DNA from: Anaeromassilibacillus sp001305115
Lineage (GTDB): Bacteria; Bacillota; Clostridia; Oscillospirales; Acutalibacteraceae
Direction of reading: 5' to 3'
NCBI GenBank assembly: GCA_042854365.1
Contig: AP031437.1
Coordinates: 2,852,001 to 2,916,000 of the forward strand
DNA length: 64,000 nucleotides
Shown here: positions 35,161 to 44,007 of the stretch, piece after piece
Numbering within the stretch: position 1 is the stretch's first letter
Layout of the letters: the number at the start of each line of letters is the position of its first letter
Notes under the pieces: model-generated
Seen by the model: the letters and a program-made list of their open reading frames with translations, nothing else
Told to the model about the DNA's origin: nothing
The model's database searches: none
Translations under genes and position numbers: made by a program

Positions 35161-35919
35161 TCATGCGGTGCGGTACCTAGCCCGTTCCGTCGTTTTTTCG
35201 CACTTCCATTCCAATCGGAGCTTTTCCACGGGACGGATCAACACAAAAGGTGTCTGTTCCCGGAAATTATTAGCGGGGTTATCTCGAACCATTGCAGTTA
35301 ATATTTCGTCTGGAATGCGAAGGCCCTCCGACTTTCCCAGAATTTCTACGCCATAATCGTTGGCATCAACAATCATACAGGCGATACCCAACCGACGGGA
35401 AATCTCCGTGCAAACTTCTTCAGAACGCACAGGAAGAAGAATCCCAAATTCACCGTATTCTGGAAAAGCATGACTGTAAAAACCATCCAAGCCACTGACC
35501 TCCGGGCCTGCAATCTCATAGAAAATGCCGCGCCTGCAAAACAGCTTGCCAATGGCTGCCATCGCAGCTGCATAAAGGATTTTTTTCCTCCCGCACAGTT
35601 GAATGGCAATCTGCATCTTGTATGGATTGTTCACGCCAATGCCCGCTGTACTACGAGAGGCAAACCGCGATAAAAATTTCGCCAACAGGCTAACCCGTAC
35701 ATCTTTTTTATAAATCACGCGCTTCTGACAGAGAGAGATAATCTTTTCGCTGATGGAAAGGATATCCCCAGGCCGATAGAGCGGCGCAACATAGCGCCGC
35801 ACCAGATCGATGTAATCCTCCCCCACGCCAATCCGATGGGTGTGAATAGCGTGGCGCATATACCAATTTCCTTCCACGTCGATGCAGACCTGCTTCCCTT
35901 CGTTCGCATAAAACTCCAT
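35161..35919 (-). CDS. CofE-like (F420-0:glutamate ligase family) protein
   Basis: A 252-residue protein resembling coenzyme F420-0:L-glutamate ligase. Features: HAIHTHRIGVGEDYIDLVRR at the N-terminus, PLYRPGDILSISEKI, IAGPEVSGLDGF, and the C-terminal DNPANNFREQTPFVLIRP. Start ATG 35919 has AAGGAGG eight bases upstream. True F420 synthesis needs other fbi/cof genes not seen here, and most Clostridia do not make F420, so this paralogue probably joins glutamate or another amino acid to a different phosphorylated acceptor. That is inference. Monocistronic. Confidence 0.78.
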   Translation of the reverse strand: MEFYANEGKQVCIDVEGNWYMRHAIHTHRIGVGEDYIDLVRRYVAPLYRPGDILSISEKIISLCQKRVIYKKDVRVSLLAKFLSRFASRSTAGIGVNNPYKMQIAIQLCGRKKILYAAAMAAIGKLFCRRGIFYEIAGPEVSGLDGFYSHAFPEYGEFGILLPVRSEEVCTEISRRLGIACMIVDANDYGVEILGKSEGLRIPDEILTAMVRDNPANNFREQTPFVLIRPVEKLRLEWKCEKTTERARYRTA

Positions 35920-36059
35920 AGGAAATGCCTCCTTCTTTTCCGATGGATGTAGTATACGGCAAAACATACGGGCAGTTGGAAAGGCCATCTTATCAAAATC
36001 TTTCGATTTCCTTACGAAATAGGGTCATCTTTTGCCTGCCATCCAATCCGGTAAAAATT

Positions 36060-36088
36060 GTATAAAGCCGGGCGATTCGGCCAAAATA
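36060..36088 (+). promoter_or_regulatory. Candidate sigma-G/F promoter of spoVAC-spoVAD
   Basis: GTATA (36060-36064) and CAAAATA (36082-36088) with a 17-base spacer resemble forespore sigma-G/F promoters, as expected for spoVA genes. Confidence 0.55.
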
Positions 36089-36122
36089 GCAGGTAGATAT
36101 GATAAAAAGGATGTGAACGGAT

Positions 36123-36572
36123 TTGGACATTAAAGTCACAAAAACCGAATACCAACAGATGGCTCAAAAGGCCTCTCCAAACTCAAAGGTCTTGCGCAAC
36201 TGTGTTGTGGCGTTTTTAATCGGAGGCGCAATCTGTACGCTTGGACAAGCATTGACTACGCTTTTTTTGTCGTTTGAACTCCCAGAAAAAACAGCCAAGG
36301 CATTTGTTTCCATCACACTGATCGCTTTGAGCGCCATCCTCACCGGTCTGAAAGTATATGATAAGATCGCCAAGCACGGCGGCGCGGGCACTCTGGTTCC
36401 AATCACTGGATTCGCCAATGCGATTGTTTCCCCTGCAATGGAATTCAAAAGCGAAGGTTATGTCATGGGCATTGGTGCAAAAATGTTTTCCATCGCAGGG
36501 CCTGTACTGGTGTATGGAACGTGTGCCTCCATCATTTACGGGTTGATTATCTTCCTCTTTAAGATGTATTGA
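36123..36572 (+). CDS. spoVAC: Stage V sporulation protein AC
   Basis: A 149-residue membrane protein with about four hydrophobic helices. The N-terminal VTKTEYQQMAQKASPNS and the interior FANAIVSPAMEFKSEGYV are conserved SpoVAC features. It forms part of the spore inner-membrane channel that moves dipicolinic acid into the forespore and releases it in germination. Start is TTG 36123. spoVAD follows, with the stop codon overlapping the possible upstream TTG of that frame. Confidence 0.95.
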   Translation: MDIKVTKTEYQQMAQKASPNSKVLRNCVVAFLIGGAICTLGQALTTLFLSFELPEKTAKAFVSITLIALSAILTGLKVYDKIAKHGGAGTLVPITGFANAIVSPAMEFKSEGYVMGIGAKMFSIAGPVLVYGTCASIIYGLIIFLFKMY

Positions 36573-36586
36573 AAGGGGGTGCTTCC

Positions 36587-37612
36587 ATGCCGACCAGAAT
36601 TGGAAAGTATACTCTACAGATGGATAAGAGCCCAGGAATTCTCGGTTTTGCCTCTATTGCAGGGAAAAAAGAGAAAGAGGGGCCCCTGGGCGCCTTTTTT
36701 GACGTCAGCCATACGGACAACACCTTGGGAGATGTAAGCTGGGAAAAGGCAGAAAGCCAGCTTCAAACCGAAGCGGTGGAAACCGCACTCAAAAAAGCCG
36801 CTTTAGAGGGGAAAGATGTGGACTACATCCTTGCAGGCGACCTATTAAACCAATGTATTTCCTCTACCTTTGGCCTGCGCAGCCTGGGGATTCCCTTCTT
36901 GGGACAATATGGCGCATGCTCTACAATGGCCCAAACGCTGGGGCTCGCATCGCTGTTTGTCGAAACAGGAATTGCACGGCGTGCTGTCGCTGTTACGTCC
37001 TCCCACTTCTGTTCTGCGGAACGGCAGTTCCGCTTCCCTCTAGAATACGGCGGCCAACGCACCCCGACCGCCCAGTGGACCGCTACGGCGGCGGGTTCCG
37101 TTGTAGTGGGGGCCCACGGCCGTGGAGAAGTCAAGGTTAACGCGGTGACCTTTGGGCGCATCGCTGATCTGGGCATTAAGGATGCCAACAACATGGGGGC
37201 TGCAATGGCCCCCGCTGCTGCACAAACTTTGCACGACTATTTGACCGACACCGGCACCTCTCCCTCGGACTACGATCTGATACTGACTGGAGATCTTGGT
37301 GCCGTGGGGTGTGAGTTGATGGACGAAATTTTGGAAAAGGACGGCATCGACATCCGCGAAATACACAATGATTGCGGCCTGATGATCTATGAACGTCAAG
37401 CGCAAGACGTCCACGCCGGTGGTTCCGGATGTGGATGTTCCGCGGCGGTCCTGTGCTCGATTATTTTACAACAGCTTTCCTCTGGGGAACTCAAGAAGGT
37501 ACTATTTCTTGGCACCGGCGCTCTGATGTCCACCACATCCTCACAACAGGGTGAAAGTATTCCCGGCATTGCCCATCTGGTGTTTCTGGAATCTCAGGTA
37601 AAAGCAGACTAA
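36587..37612 (+). CDS. spoVAD: Stage V sporulation protein AD
   Basis: A 341-residue soluble thiolase-fold protein that binds dipicolinic acid on the spore inner membrane. Typical segments: GQYGACSTMAQTLGLA, SSHFCSAERQFRFPLEYG, GDLGAVGCELM and GSGCGCSAAVLCSI. I start at ATG 36587 with AAAGGGGG upstream, not at the TTG at 36569. In most Clostridia spoVAE follows; here the transcript instead meets a terminator hairpin within 25 bp, so a two-gene operon is indicated. Confidence 0.96.
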   Translation: MPTRIGKYTLQMDKSPGILGFASIAGKKEKEGPLGAFFDVSHTDNTLGDVSWEKAESQLQTEAVETALKKAALEGKDVDYILAGDLLNQCISSTFGLRSLGIPFLGQYGACSTMAQTLGLASLFVETGIARRAVAVTSSHFCSAERQFRFPLEYGGQRTPTAQWTATAAGSVVVGAHGRGEVKVNAVTFGRIADLGIKDANNMGAAMAPAAAQTLHDYLTDTGTSPSDYDLILTGDLGAVGCELMDEILEKDGIDIREIHNDCGLMIYERQAQDVHAGGSGCGCSAAVLCSIILQQLSSGELKKVLFLGTGALMSTTSSQQGESIPGIAHLVFLESQVKAD

Positions 37613-37634
37613 TTTGTTTATTTCCTTCATTCCG

Positions 37635-37688
37635 AAAGAGAGGGTATCCCTTCCAGGCATTTCATGCCTTTTGGGATACCCTCTCTTT
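37635..37688 (-). repeat. Half copy (copy 4) of the interspersed repeat, terminator hairpin
   Basis: A 16-bp perfect stem (AAAGAGAGGGTATCCC and complement) encloses AGGCAT/ATGCCT. Read on the minus strand it starts GAGGGTATCCCAAAAG, matching copy 3, and contains CCAAAAGGCATGAAATG as in copy 1. Only the first hairpin module is present. It sits between convergent spoVAD and the serine hydrolase gene, acting as a terminator for both. Confidence 0.8.
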
Positions 37689-37716
37689 TGTTTGAAACCA
37701 TTGTGCGCCAGAAACC

Positions 37717-37797
37717 GCCGCCCGCCAAACGCATCTCCTATGCGTTTTCGCCGGAGACCCCTCTCCGGCCCGGGCGCATTTGCGCCCGGCGGGCGGC
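37717..37797. repeat. 81-nt GC-rich cloverleaf element A
   Basis: A perfect 10-bp outer stem GCCGCCCGCC/GGCGGGCGGC encloses three perfect hairpins with almost no linkers: AAACGCAT/ATGCGTTT (37727-37747), GCCGGAGA/TCTCCGGC (37750-37769) and CGGGCGC/GCGCCCG (37771-37788). It lies three bases past the serine hydrolase stop codon. It has the same length and architecture as the element at 44008. It is not a tRNA: no D-loop, T-loop or CCA. No U-run follows. Confidence 0.7.
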
Positions 37798-37800
37798 TGC

Positions 37801-39618
37801 CTATGGCTTCACTAAGGTGGCCTTCACCCTCGGCCGTGATACTTGCGCAACGCGTTCATCCAAGCGCTGCTGTCCCACCGTATCCATAAAAAGCTTGTTC
37901 AAGCTGTTTTGATTTTCCCTGCCGCCCACCAGGGAGAACAATACCTCGAGCGACGCCTCCACACTTGGCAATTCGTCAAAACGAATCAGCATCTTCTCCG
38001 GGCTATACAGAATAAACTTGAGAACCCGGACGCTCGGCGTCTCTGTAAAACAGACAAATACTTTCAAAACCGGCCGGTCATCCTCATCCGTCGTCAAGCG
38101 GGCTGTGCTGCCGATGGCATACACCTCCCCATTGAGCGTGATGCATCCTTTGCGCGGGATTCCATCCATGCCCGCCACAATGAGATTTGTCTCCGCGCCA
38201 TCCTCTACGATCAGGCGGCATTCTCCCGGTGAAAATTCCATACCAATCCTGGAAATGTTTGCTCCAAAATTGTTGGTCGTCCCCTGCAAGATCAGCGGCA
38301 TCAAAGCCGCAGAACTATTCTCCAGCTGATACTGACAGCCGTTCCATTTGCGCAGTTCCGGAGGAACCGTAGGAACCTCCTGCTTTTCCGGAAACACACG
38401 CCTCCACATACGTGTCAAGGTGGATACGTGTTTCGGCTTTGGAGCCGTTTCCCGGATCGCATACAAATTTCCCAGTGCGCTGCGCAAAGAACGCAGCGCG
38501 CGGATGTCGTTGGGCAACGGACCATCCGAAAGTTCTTTCGCTCCATCGCCAAAATATTTCTCCACAATGTGGCATGTCTCGTCTGCAAAAAGGCTTGGGC
38601 TTCCGCTGGTGAGAGCCAACACCATATCCCGTTCCGGCAAAACAATCACATATTGCCCCAACATCCCGTTGAACTGATAGGCGCCTTTTGCCCCAAAACT
38701 CCAAATTTGGTAACCATAGCCGGTGGAATAATCCCCTTCCCGGGTGGGGGTATCCATCTTGGTAGATTCGGCAATCCAGCTTTCTGGCAGAAGTTGCTTT
38801 TCAGCACCATCCACTGTCCAACGGCCGCGCTGCAAATAGAGCTGTCCCAGTTTTGCCATATCCACAATCCGCAGCCAGAGTCCCCAACCACCTTTTTCAA
38901 TTCCCAAGGGGCATACGTCCCAACTTACATGGTGAATCCCCAATGGATCGAACAGGCGCGGCGTCAGATATTCCACCAATCCCATGCCCGTCTTCCTGTA
39001 AAGAATGGCACTGAGCAGGTACGTATTCAAACTGTTATAACTGAATTCCGTTCCTGGCTCAAAGGAACAGTCCGACTGTAGAATTGCACGAACCCAGTCC
39101 TTTTCCACTGCAGAGTTCACTTCATTGAATTTTAGGCCCGAGGTCATGTTCAGCAGGTGGCGTATGGTAATACCGCTGATCCGTGCACTGCGAAACAGTA
39201 CATTTTTATCCGGGAAGAAACTCGCTGCTGGATCGTCCAAGCTCAAAAGTCCCTCTTGCACGGCAAACCCCACCGCCATACTCACCACACTTTTGGAGAG
39301 GGAAAACATCATATGAGGATAACTGCCGGAATACGGCTTCCAGCTTCCCTCTGCGATGATTTTCCCGTGACGGAGTACCATCGCACTGTGCACATGAATG
39401 GACGGACAGGCATCCAACTCCTCAAAAAAACGCTGTATCTGGCCGCTTGGAATACCCTCGCGCTCCGGGATGGAACGCAAAAGTCCGCCCGAATCGGCGT
39501 TTGGAATGTTCTTGTGCTTCTGCGGCACAAACGGATAGGGGTTGATGTGCTGCATATCGCCGCGGAACAGCTTCATCAACAAGTCCACAACCTTCATCTG
39601 GGAACGCAAATCCATCAT
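37801..39618 (-). CDS. Serine hydrolase, beta-lactamase/PBP4* family, with C-terminal extension
   Basis: A 605-residue class C-like hydrolase. The nucleophile motif SLSK is at S106/K109 and the second motif is FSYNSLN near residue 198; the third (K/H-X-G-like) is not obvious. The remaining 190 or so residues (about 400-605) form a beta-rich extension seen in esterase/peptidase relatives. There is no signal peptide, so a cytoplasmic esterase or peptidase is more likely than a resistance enzyme. It starts six bases after the 159-aa gene upstream, suggesting an operon with it and cinA. Confidence 0.85.
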   Translation of the reverse strand: MMDLRSQMKVVDLLMKLFRGDMQHINPYPFVPQKHKNIPNADSGGLLRSIPEREGIPSGQIQRFFEELDACPSIHVHSAMVLRHGKIIAEGSWKPYSGSYPHMMFSLSKSVVSMAVGFAVQEGLLSLDDPAASFFPDKNVLFRSARISGITIRHLLNMTSGLKFNEVNSAVEKDWVRAILQSDCSFEPGTEFSYNSLNTYLLSAILYRKTGMGLVEYLTPRLFDPLGIHHVSWDVCPLGIEKGGWGLWLRIVDMAKLGQLYLQRGRWTVDGAEKQLLPESWIAESTKMDTPTREGDYSTGYGYQIWSFGAKGAYQFNGMLGQYVIVLPERDMVLALTSGSPSLFADETCHIVEKYFGDGAKELSDGPLPNDIRALRSLRSALGNLYAIRETAPKPKHVSTLTRMWRRVFPEKQEVPTVPPELRKWNGCQYQLENSSAALMPLILQGTTNNFGANISRIGMEFSPGECRLIVEDGAETNLIVAGMDGIPRKGCITLNGEVYAIGSTARLTTDEDDRPVLKVFVCFTETPSVRVLKFILYSPEKMLIRFDELPSVEASLEVLFSLVGGRENQNSLNKLFMDTVGQQRLDERVAQVSRPRVKATLVKP

Positions 39619-39624
39619 CGACCA

Positions 39625-40104
39625 TCACCTCGAAAAGAAGGGCTCGATCAACGCCTCGTAGTCAACTTCCTTTGGAGGAGGCACTGGTGTGAGCCCAAAT
39701 TTCTCTGCCAGGCGCCTCTGGGTGCCGGGCAGTTGAATCCGCAGCTCTTCCGGCAGGTCTGGCAGCAAAACGATCGCTTGGGTCCGGCTTTCCAGCAGAT
39801 ATCCACATGCATCAAAGCCAGTCAGGCGGCGTACATGTTCGGGCTCTCCGTGTTCATCCAAAGGGACGTGCAAAGCACGGAATACAGGCTCTGCACAGAG
39901 CAACCGACCGCCTTCCACTGCGCTTACCAAATAGAGCAACGGATATTTCTTTAAAAAGGAAGCCAACGCGCGGCACAACCCCTCATACCGTGCACTTGCG
40001 TTGACACCCTGCACTGTAACCCGCAGATTTGCTGCCGCTTTACGCACCTCCAGTTCACACAGAGAGGTGCGGTGCGCTTGAAAAAACAACAGCCCAGCAT
40101 CCAT
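39625..40104 (-). CDS. Protein of unknown function, 159 aa
   Basis: A soluble alpha/beta protein between cinA (42 bases upstream) and the serine hydrolase (six bases downstream). GGAGGG precedes the ATG. Segments such as LRVTVQGVNASARYEGLCRAL and YLLESRTQAIVLLPDLPEEL show no motif I recognise, and the Pro-rich tail PVPPPKEVDYEALIEPFF may be a short linear motif. Operon context only suggests a housekeeping role. Confidence 0.7.
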   Translation of the reverse strand: MDAGLLFFQAHRTSLCELEVRKAAANLRVTVQGVNASARYEGLCRALASFLKKYPLLYLVSAVEGGRLLCAEPVFRALHVPLDEHGEPEHVRRLTGFDACGYLLESRTQAIVLLPDLPEELRIQLPGTQRRLAEKFGLTPVPPPKEVDYEALIEPFFSR

Positions 40105-40146
40105 ATCTTCTTCCCTCCATTTCTTTGAAACAAGTTGGAACGCGGC

Positions 40147-41406
40147 TTACACCGCGTTCCCCTCCACCGGCATCCCTGCTAAATACCGCCGCACCATATC
40201 CAATGCATAATGCGCCGCACGGTCGCGCACCCAAGACCGGTTCTTGACACGGCCTGGCGGGTCCATCCGCCGCACCCAGGTATGCACCCCATCGCTCAGC
40301 GCCATATAGACCAGACCGACCGGCTTTTCGGGGGTGCCGCCGCCAGGTCCGGCGAGGCCCGTGATACCCAGTCCCAAATCTGCCCCGGCCTTTTTTCGTA
40401 CGCCCTCTGCCATGGCGCGCGCCACTGGCTCGCTCACCGCGCCGTAAGCGGGAAACAGGTCCTCCGGCACTTGCAACAACATACTTTTGACCGTATTGGC
40501 ATAGGTCACCGCTCCCATTTCAAAAACCTCCGACGCCCCTGGGACGTCTGTCAGCCTCTTTGCAACAAGTCCACCGGTACAGGATTCTGCGGTTGCCAGA
40601 TGCAACCCTTTCTCCCGCAGGCTGTTCACCACTACTTCTTCGAGGCTTTCCACATCAATTCCATAGACGAAGTCTCCCAATCGCGCACAGACTTCCCGCA
40701 CCACGGGCGCGCATAGAGCGGTAGCAACCTCCACCGATCCAGCCTTTGCCGTCACACGGACAAACATCTCATTCTCTTTTGCATACGTCGCCACGGTCGG
40801 ATTGGCCCCTTGGGTCAGATCCCGTATTTTTTCCTCCGCGGCGCCCTCTCCAATTCCAAAGACCCGTACCATCTGCGAGACGATGACCGCCTGTTCCCGT
40901 TGGGCCAGATAGGGCACTGCATAACGCTGAAGCATCCGTTCCATCTCGGCCGGCGGGCCGGGCAGCATAATTACCACCTTGCCTGTATCCGTCTCCAAAC
41001 CACAGCCGGGCGCTGTGCCCGCATCATTGGGAAACACCGTGCACCCCTTGGGAAGCATCGCCTGTTTATATTGATTTTCTCCGCAGTAACGTCCCTTAAA
41101 ATAGGTCTCAATCCGCTGGCGGCTCTCCTCATGCAATTCAAGCTCTACCCCGGCCGCCTCCGCAATCGTCTCCTTTGTCAGATCATCCCCCGTAGGACCA
41201 AGGCCACCGGTGGTAATCACGACATCACTGCGCGAAAGTGCTTCCCGCAAGGCCGCACGCAGGCGTTCCGCATTGTCGCCCACCGTACAGGCAAAAAGCA
41301 GGTCAATGCCCAGGGCGGACAGCTCCCGCGCGATCAAGGTGGTGTCTGTATTAACCGTGTGTCCTAAAAGTAGTTCCGTGCCTACAGAGATAATTTCCGC
41401 ATTCAT
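40147..41406 (-). CDS. cinA: CinA: nucleotide-binding MoCF domain + NMN amidohydrolase domain
   Basis: A 419-residue two-domain protein. Residues 1-170 are the MoCF/COG1058 domain (EIISVGTELLLGHTVNTD, TTGGLGPTGDDLTKE, MLPGPPAEM), linked to ADP-ribose or FAD pyrophosphatase activity. Residues 255-415 are the CinA_C domain (ATAESCTGGLVAKRL, GITGLAGPGGGTPEKPVG), which deamidates nicotinamide mononucleotide. Together they recycle NAD breakdown products. I start at ATG 41406 because the N-terminal motif begins there, although AGGAGG is 11 bases away; a longer frame runs to 41505. Confidence 0.95.
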   Translation of the reverse strand: MNAEIISVGTELLLGHTVNTDTTLIARELSALGIDLLFACTVGDNAERLRAALREALSRSDVVITTGGLGPTGDDLTKETIAEAAGVELELHEESRQRIETYFKGRYCGENQYKQAMLPKGCTVFPNDAGTAPGCGLETDTGKVVIMLPGPPAEMERMLQRYAVPYLAQREQAVIVSQMVRVFGIGEGAAEEKIRDLTQGANPTVATYAKENEMFVRVTAKAGSVEVATALCAPVVREVCARLGDFVYGIDVESLEEVVVNSLREKGLHLATAESCTGGLVAKRLTDVPGASEVFEMGAVTYANTVKSMLLQVPEDLFPAYGAVSEPVARAMAEGVRKKAGADLGLGITGLAGPGGGTPEKPVGLVYMALSDGVHTWVRRMDPPGRVKNRSWVRDRAAHYALDMVRRYLAGMPVEGNAV

Positions 41407-41545
41407 TCCGATGTAAGCCTCCTCATGGCAAAACTTCCGATACTCCGCGCATCCATCTGCGCCCCATAAAAAGGGACTCCCAACGCCTCTTATGAGGAAA
41501 CACATCCACCAGGTGATCTCCCCTTCTCAGGTACCGTTCCAAAGG

Positions 41546-42724
41546 TCAACGGTACGGCGTTATCTTTCGGAAGGTCGTACGCTTTACACAATCTTCCAAG
41601 AGCGCCTCTTTATCCAGCGCCGCCTCTGCCTCCAACAGTTTTTCCATCTCCGGACGGGTACGCGGGTGCTTGGGCGTAAAAACAGTACAACAGTCTTCAT
41701 ATGGCTGAATGGACAAATCGTACGTATCAATCCTGCGCGCCATGGCGACGATCTCGCTCTTGTCCGTACCGATCAGCGGACGGAATACCGGCATCATCGC
41801 AGCTGCATCCGTACAGACAATGGCTTGTAGGGTCTGACTGGCCACCTGTCCCAGGCTTTCGCCGGTAATCAGGGCTGAGCATCCTTCCTTGCGCGCAATA
41901 CGCTCCGCCGCCCGCATCATAAAGCGGCGCATAATCAGTGTAAAATATTCTTCCGGGCACTTATCACGAATCTCCTCCTGAATCTTGGTGAACGGCACGG
42001 TGAACATAAAGATTCTGCCGGCATATTCGCTGACCTTTTGCAGAAGATCTACCACCTTTTGTTCTGCGCGTTCACTGGTATAGGGAGGGCTGGCAAAGTG
42101 TACCGCTGTCAATTCCAGACCGCGCCGAGCCATCTGCCAGGCAGCTACGGGGCTGTCAATCCCACCGCTGATGAGAATCGCCGCCTTACCGCCCGTCCCT
42201 ACAGGAATGCCGCCTGCCCCGGGCAAAGCCTTCCCATGGATATAAGCGCCGAAATCGCGGACTTCCACCCGTACTTCCAAATCCGGGTTGTGCACATCGA
42301 CATGCAGATTGGGGAACTGTTGCAACAAATATTCCCCCACTGCCGCAGAAATCTCCGGCGACTTGAGCGGAAAGTGCTTGTCAGAGCGCTTACTCTCCAC
42401 CTTGAAACTCGAAATGGTACGAAGCTCGTCGCGCAAATAGTCCACTGTTGTTTTCAAAATGCTGTCCATATTCTTCTCTGCCATACAGGCGCGGGAAAAG
42501 GCGATCACACCGAACACCTTTCCGACCCGTTCTGCCGCAGCTTCCAGGTCAATCCCCTCTTGTAACGGCTCCACATAGATGGTCGACTGCGCCTCACGGA
42601 TGTCAAATTTCCCCAATGGTTCCAGACGCCGCCGGAGATTGCGAATCAGGGCGAATTCAAAACTTTGGCGATTCAACCCCTTTAATACAATTTCACCCAA
42701 TTTGATTAAAATAATCTCTTTCAT
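41546..42724 (-). CDS. thiI: tRNA 4-thiouridine synthase ThiI
   Basis: A 392-residue enzyme adding sulfur to U8 of tRNA. An N-terminal ferredoxin-like region and THUMP domain (to about 165) are followed by the PP-loop ATPase motif ILISGGIDSPVAAW near residue 185, a second motif ALITGESLGQVASQT near 290, and YEDCCTVFTPKHP with conserved cysteines. The C-terminal rhodanese domain of E. coli ThiI is absent, as in Bacillus, where a dedicated cysteine desulfurase supplies sulfur directly. That desulfurase is the neighbour nifS, 17 bases upstream. Confidence 0.96.
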   Translation of the reverse strand: MKEIILIKLGEIVLKGLNRQSFEFALIRNLRRRLEPLGKFDIREAQSTIYVEPLQEGIDLEAAAERVGKVFGVIAFSRACMAEKNMDSILKTTVDYLRDELRTISSFKVESKRSDKHFPLKSPEISAAVGEYLLQQFPNLHVDVHNPDLEVRVEVRDFGAYIHGKALPGAGGIPVGTGGKAAILISGGIDSPVAAWQMARRGLELTAVHFASPPYTSERAEQKVVDLLQKVSEYAGRIFMFTVPFTKIQEEIRDKCPEEYFTLIMRRFMMRAAERIARKEGCSALITGESLGQVASQTLQAIVCTDAAAMMPVFRPLIGTDKSEIVAMARRIDTYDLSIQPYEDCCTVFTPKHPRTRPEMEKLLEAEAALDKEALLEDCVKRTTFRKITPYR

Positions 42725-42741
42725 CTTACAAATCCTTACAT

Positions 42742-43878
42742 TTATTTTTTAACAGCCAAACTGGCCAAGCCTTCCCGCACGCCTTCCACCAAGGCATCCA
42801 CATCTTCCAGCGTATTCAAGTGGGAAAAACTAACCCGCAAGGCTGCTTGAATCCGTTCCCTTGGAAGCCCCATCGCTTCCAAGACGGGGCTCTGTTTCCC
42901 CTTCGAACAGGCAGACCCGGACGAGACATAAACGCCACGTGCTGCAAGGAAATGCAGCATGGTTTCCGCCCGGACAGCGCCTACGCTGAAATTGACTATA
43001 TAGGGCAATGCATCTTCTGGCGAATTGAACTCCACGCCGGGCAATGCCAGCAACTTTTCCCGGCAAATAGCCGCGAGCTCTTCAGCCTGCCGTAATCCTT
43101 CGTTCACAGGGGGAAGCGCTTTCACCGCCGCGCCAAAACCGCCGATGGCCGGCAGCCCCTCCGTGCCAGGCCGCATTCCGTGCTCCTGTCCGCCGCCAAA
43201 AGTGCGAGGTGCAATACGGACGCCTTTGCGTACATATAGAGCGCCAACCCCTTTGGGGCCGTGAATCTTATGCGCGCTGATACTCAGTAGATCAATTTTT
43301 CTCCGCTCCGGCCTTAAATCGAGCTTCCCGAATCCCTGCACTGCATCGACATGGAGTAATGCGGGCGCCTTCTTCGCTGCAATGGCCTGTGCCGCCGCAT
43401 CCAGAGGCAGGATCGTCCCAACCTCATTGTTAACCGCCATCATTGTGACCAGCGTCGTATCAGGACGAACCGCCTCCTGTACAGCTTCGGGCAAAATGTG
43501 GCCTTCCCGGTCAGGTTGAAGCCAAGTGACCTCCCAGCCCTCCTTTTCAAGTTGGCGTACAGCATTTGTCACAGACGGGTGCTCAATCTGCGTGGTGACA
43601 ATATGCATCCCCATGCGTTTTCGTGCATATGCTGCTCCAAAAATCGCAAGATTGTTGCTTTCCGTCCCTCCAGAAGTAAAAAACACCTCGTCCTCTTTGG
43701 CGCCCAAGGCTGCGGCGATATTGCGGCGCGCCTCGGTCAGCGCCTGCTCGGCGCGGAAGCCCAGGGTATGAAGGGATGAAGGGTTTCCATAGTTTTCCGT
43801 CATCAGCTCCATCACCTTTGCAGCAGCTGGCTCGCACACGCGGGTGGTGGAGGAATTGTCAAGATACGCTTCTTTCAA
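42742..43878 (-). CDS. Cysteine desulfurase, NifS/NifZ type
   Basis: A 378-residue PLP enzyme that takes sulfur from cysteine. Visible: AYLDNSSTTRVCEPAA at the N-terminus, TSGGTESNNLAIFG, HVDAVQGFGKLDL, the PLP lysine in SAHKIHGPKGVGAL (K near 203) and the active cysteine loop SSGSACSKGKQSPVL near 325. Pairing with thiI, like Bacillus nifZ-thiI, marks it as the sulfur donor for tRNA thiolation. The frame extends 27 codons upstream, but TTG 43878, nine bases after GGAGG, gives the family start. Confidence 0.94.
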   Translation of the reverse strand: MKEAYLDNSSTTRVCEPAAAKVMELMTENYGNPSSLHTLGFRAEQALTEARRNIAAALGAKEDEVFFTSGGTESNNLAIFGAAYARKRMGMHIVTTQIEHPSVTNAVRQLEKEGWEVTWLQPDREGHILPEAVQEAVRPDTTLVTMMAVNNEVGTILPLDAAAQAIAAKKAPALLHVDAVQGFGKLDLRPERRKIDLLSISAHKIHGPKGVGALYVRKGVRIAPRTFGGGQEHGMRPGTEGLPAIGGFGAAVKALPPVNEGLRQAEELAAICREKLLALPGVEFNSPEDALPYIVNFSVGAVRAETMLHFLAARGVYVSSGSACSKGKQSPVLEAMGLPRERIQAALRVSFSHLNTLEDVDALVEGVREGLASLAVKK

Positions 43879-43915
43879 AGGACAGGACCTCCGATATATG
43901 AATTCATGAATCCAT

Positions 43916-43944
43916 ATTATACACCATCCTGGCAGCCAGAGCAA
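43916..43944 (-). promoter_or_regulatory. nifS-thiI promoter
   Basis: TTGCTC (43939-43944), 17-base spacer, TATAAT (43916-43921). It faces away from the fur-family promoter that begins 10 bp further on. Confidence 0.75.
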
Positions 43945-43953
43945 CGCGCGCCA

Positions 43954-43981
43954 TTGCATTTTTGCATTTTCCGTTTATAAT
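43954..43981 (+). promoter_or_regulatory. Promoter of the Fur-family gene
   Basis: TTGCAT (43954-43959), 16-base spacer, TATAAT (43976-43981). Expected start near 43988, so cloverleaf element B lies in the 5' leader. Confidence 0.7.
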
Positions 43982-44007
43982 AAGAATCAATCTAGGAAGA
44001 GGTTTTC

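Noticed and set aside
37801..39618. Antibiotic beta-lactamase
   Set aside because: It has the SxxK fold but no signal peptide and a long non-lactamase extension; esterase/peptidase relatives fit better.
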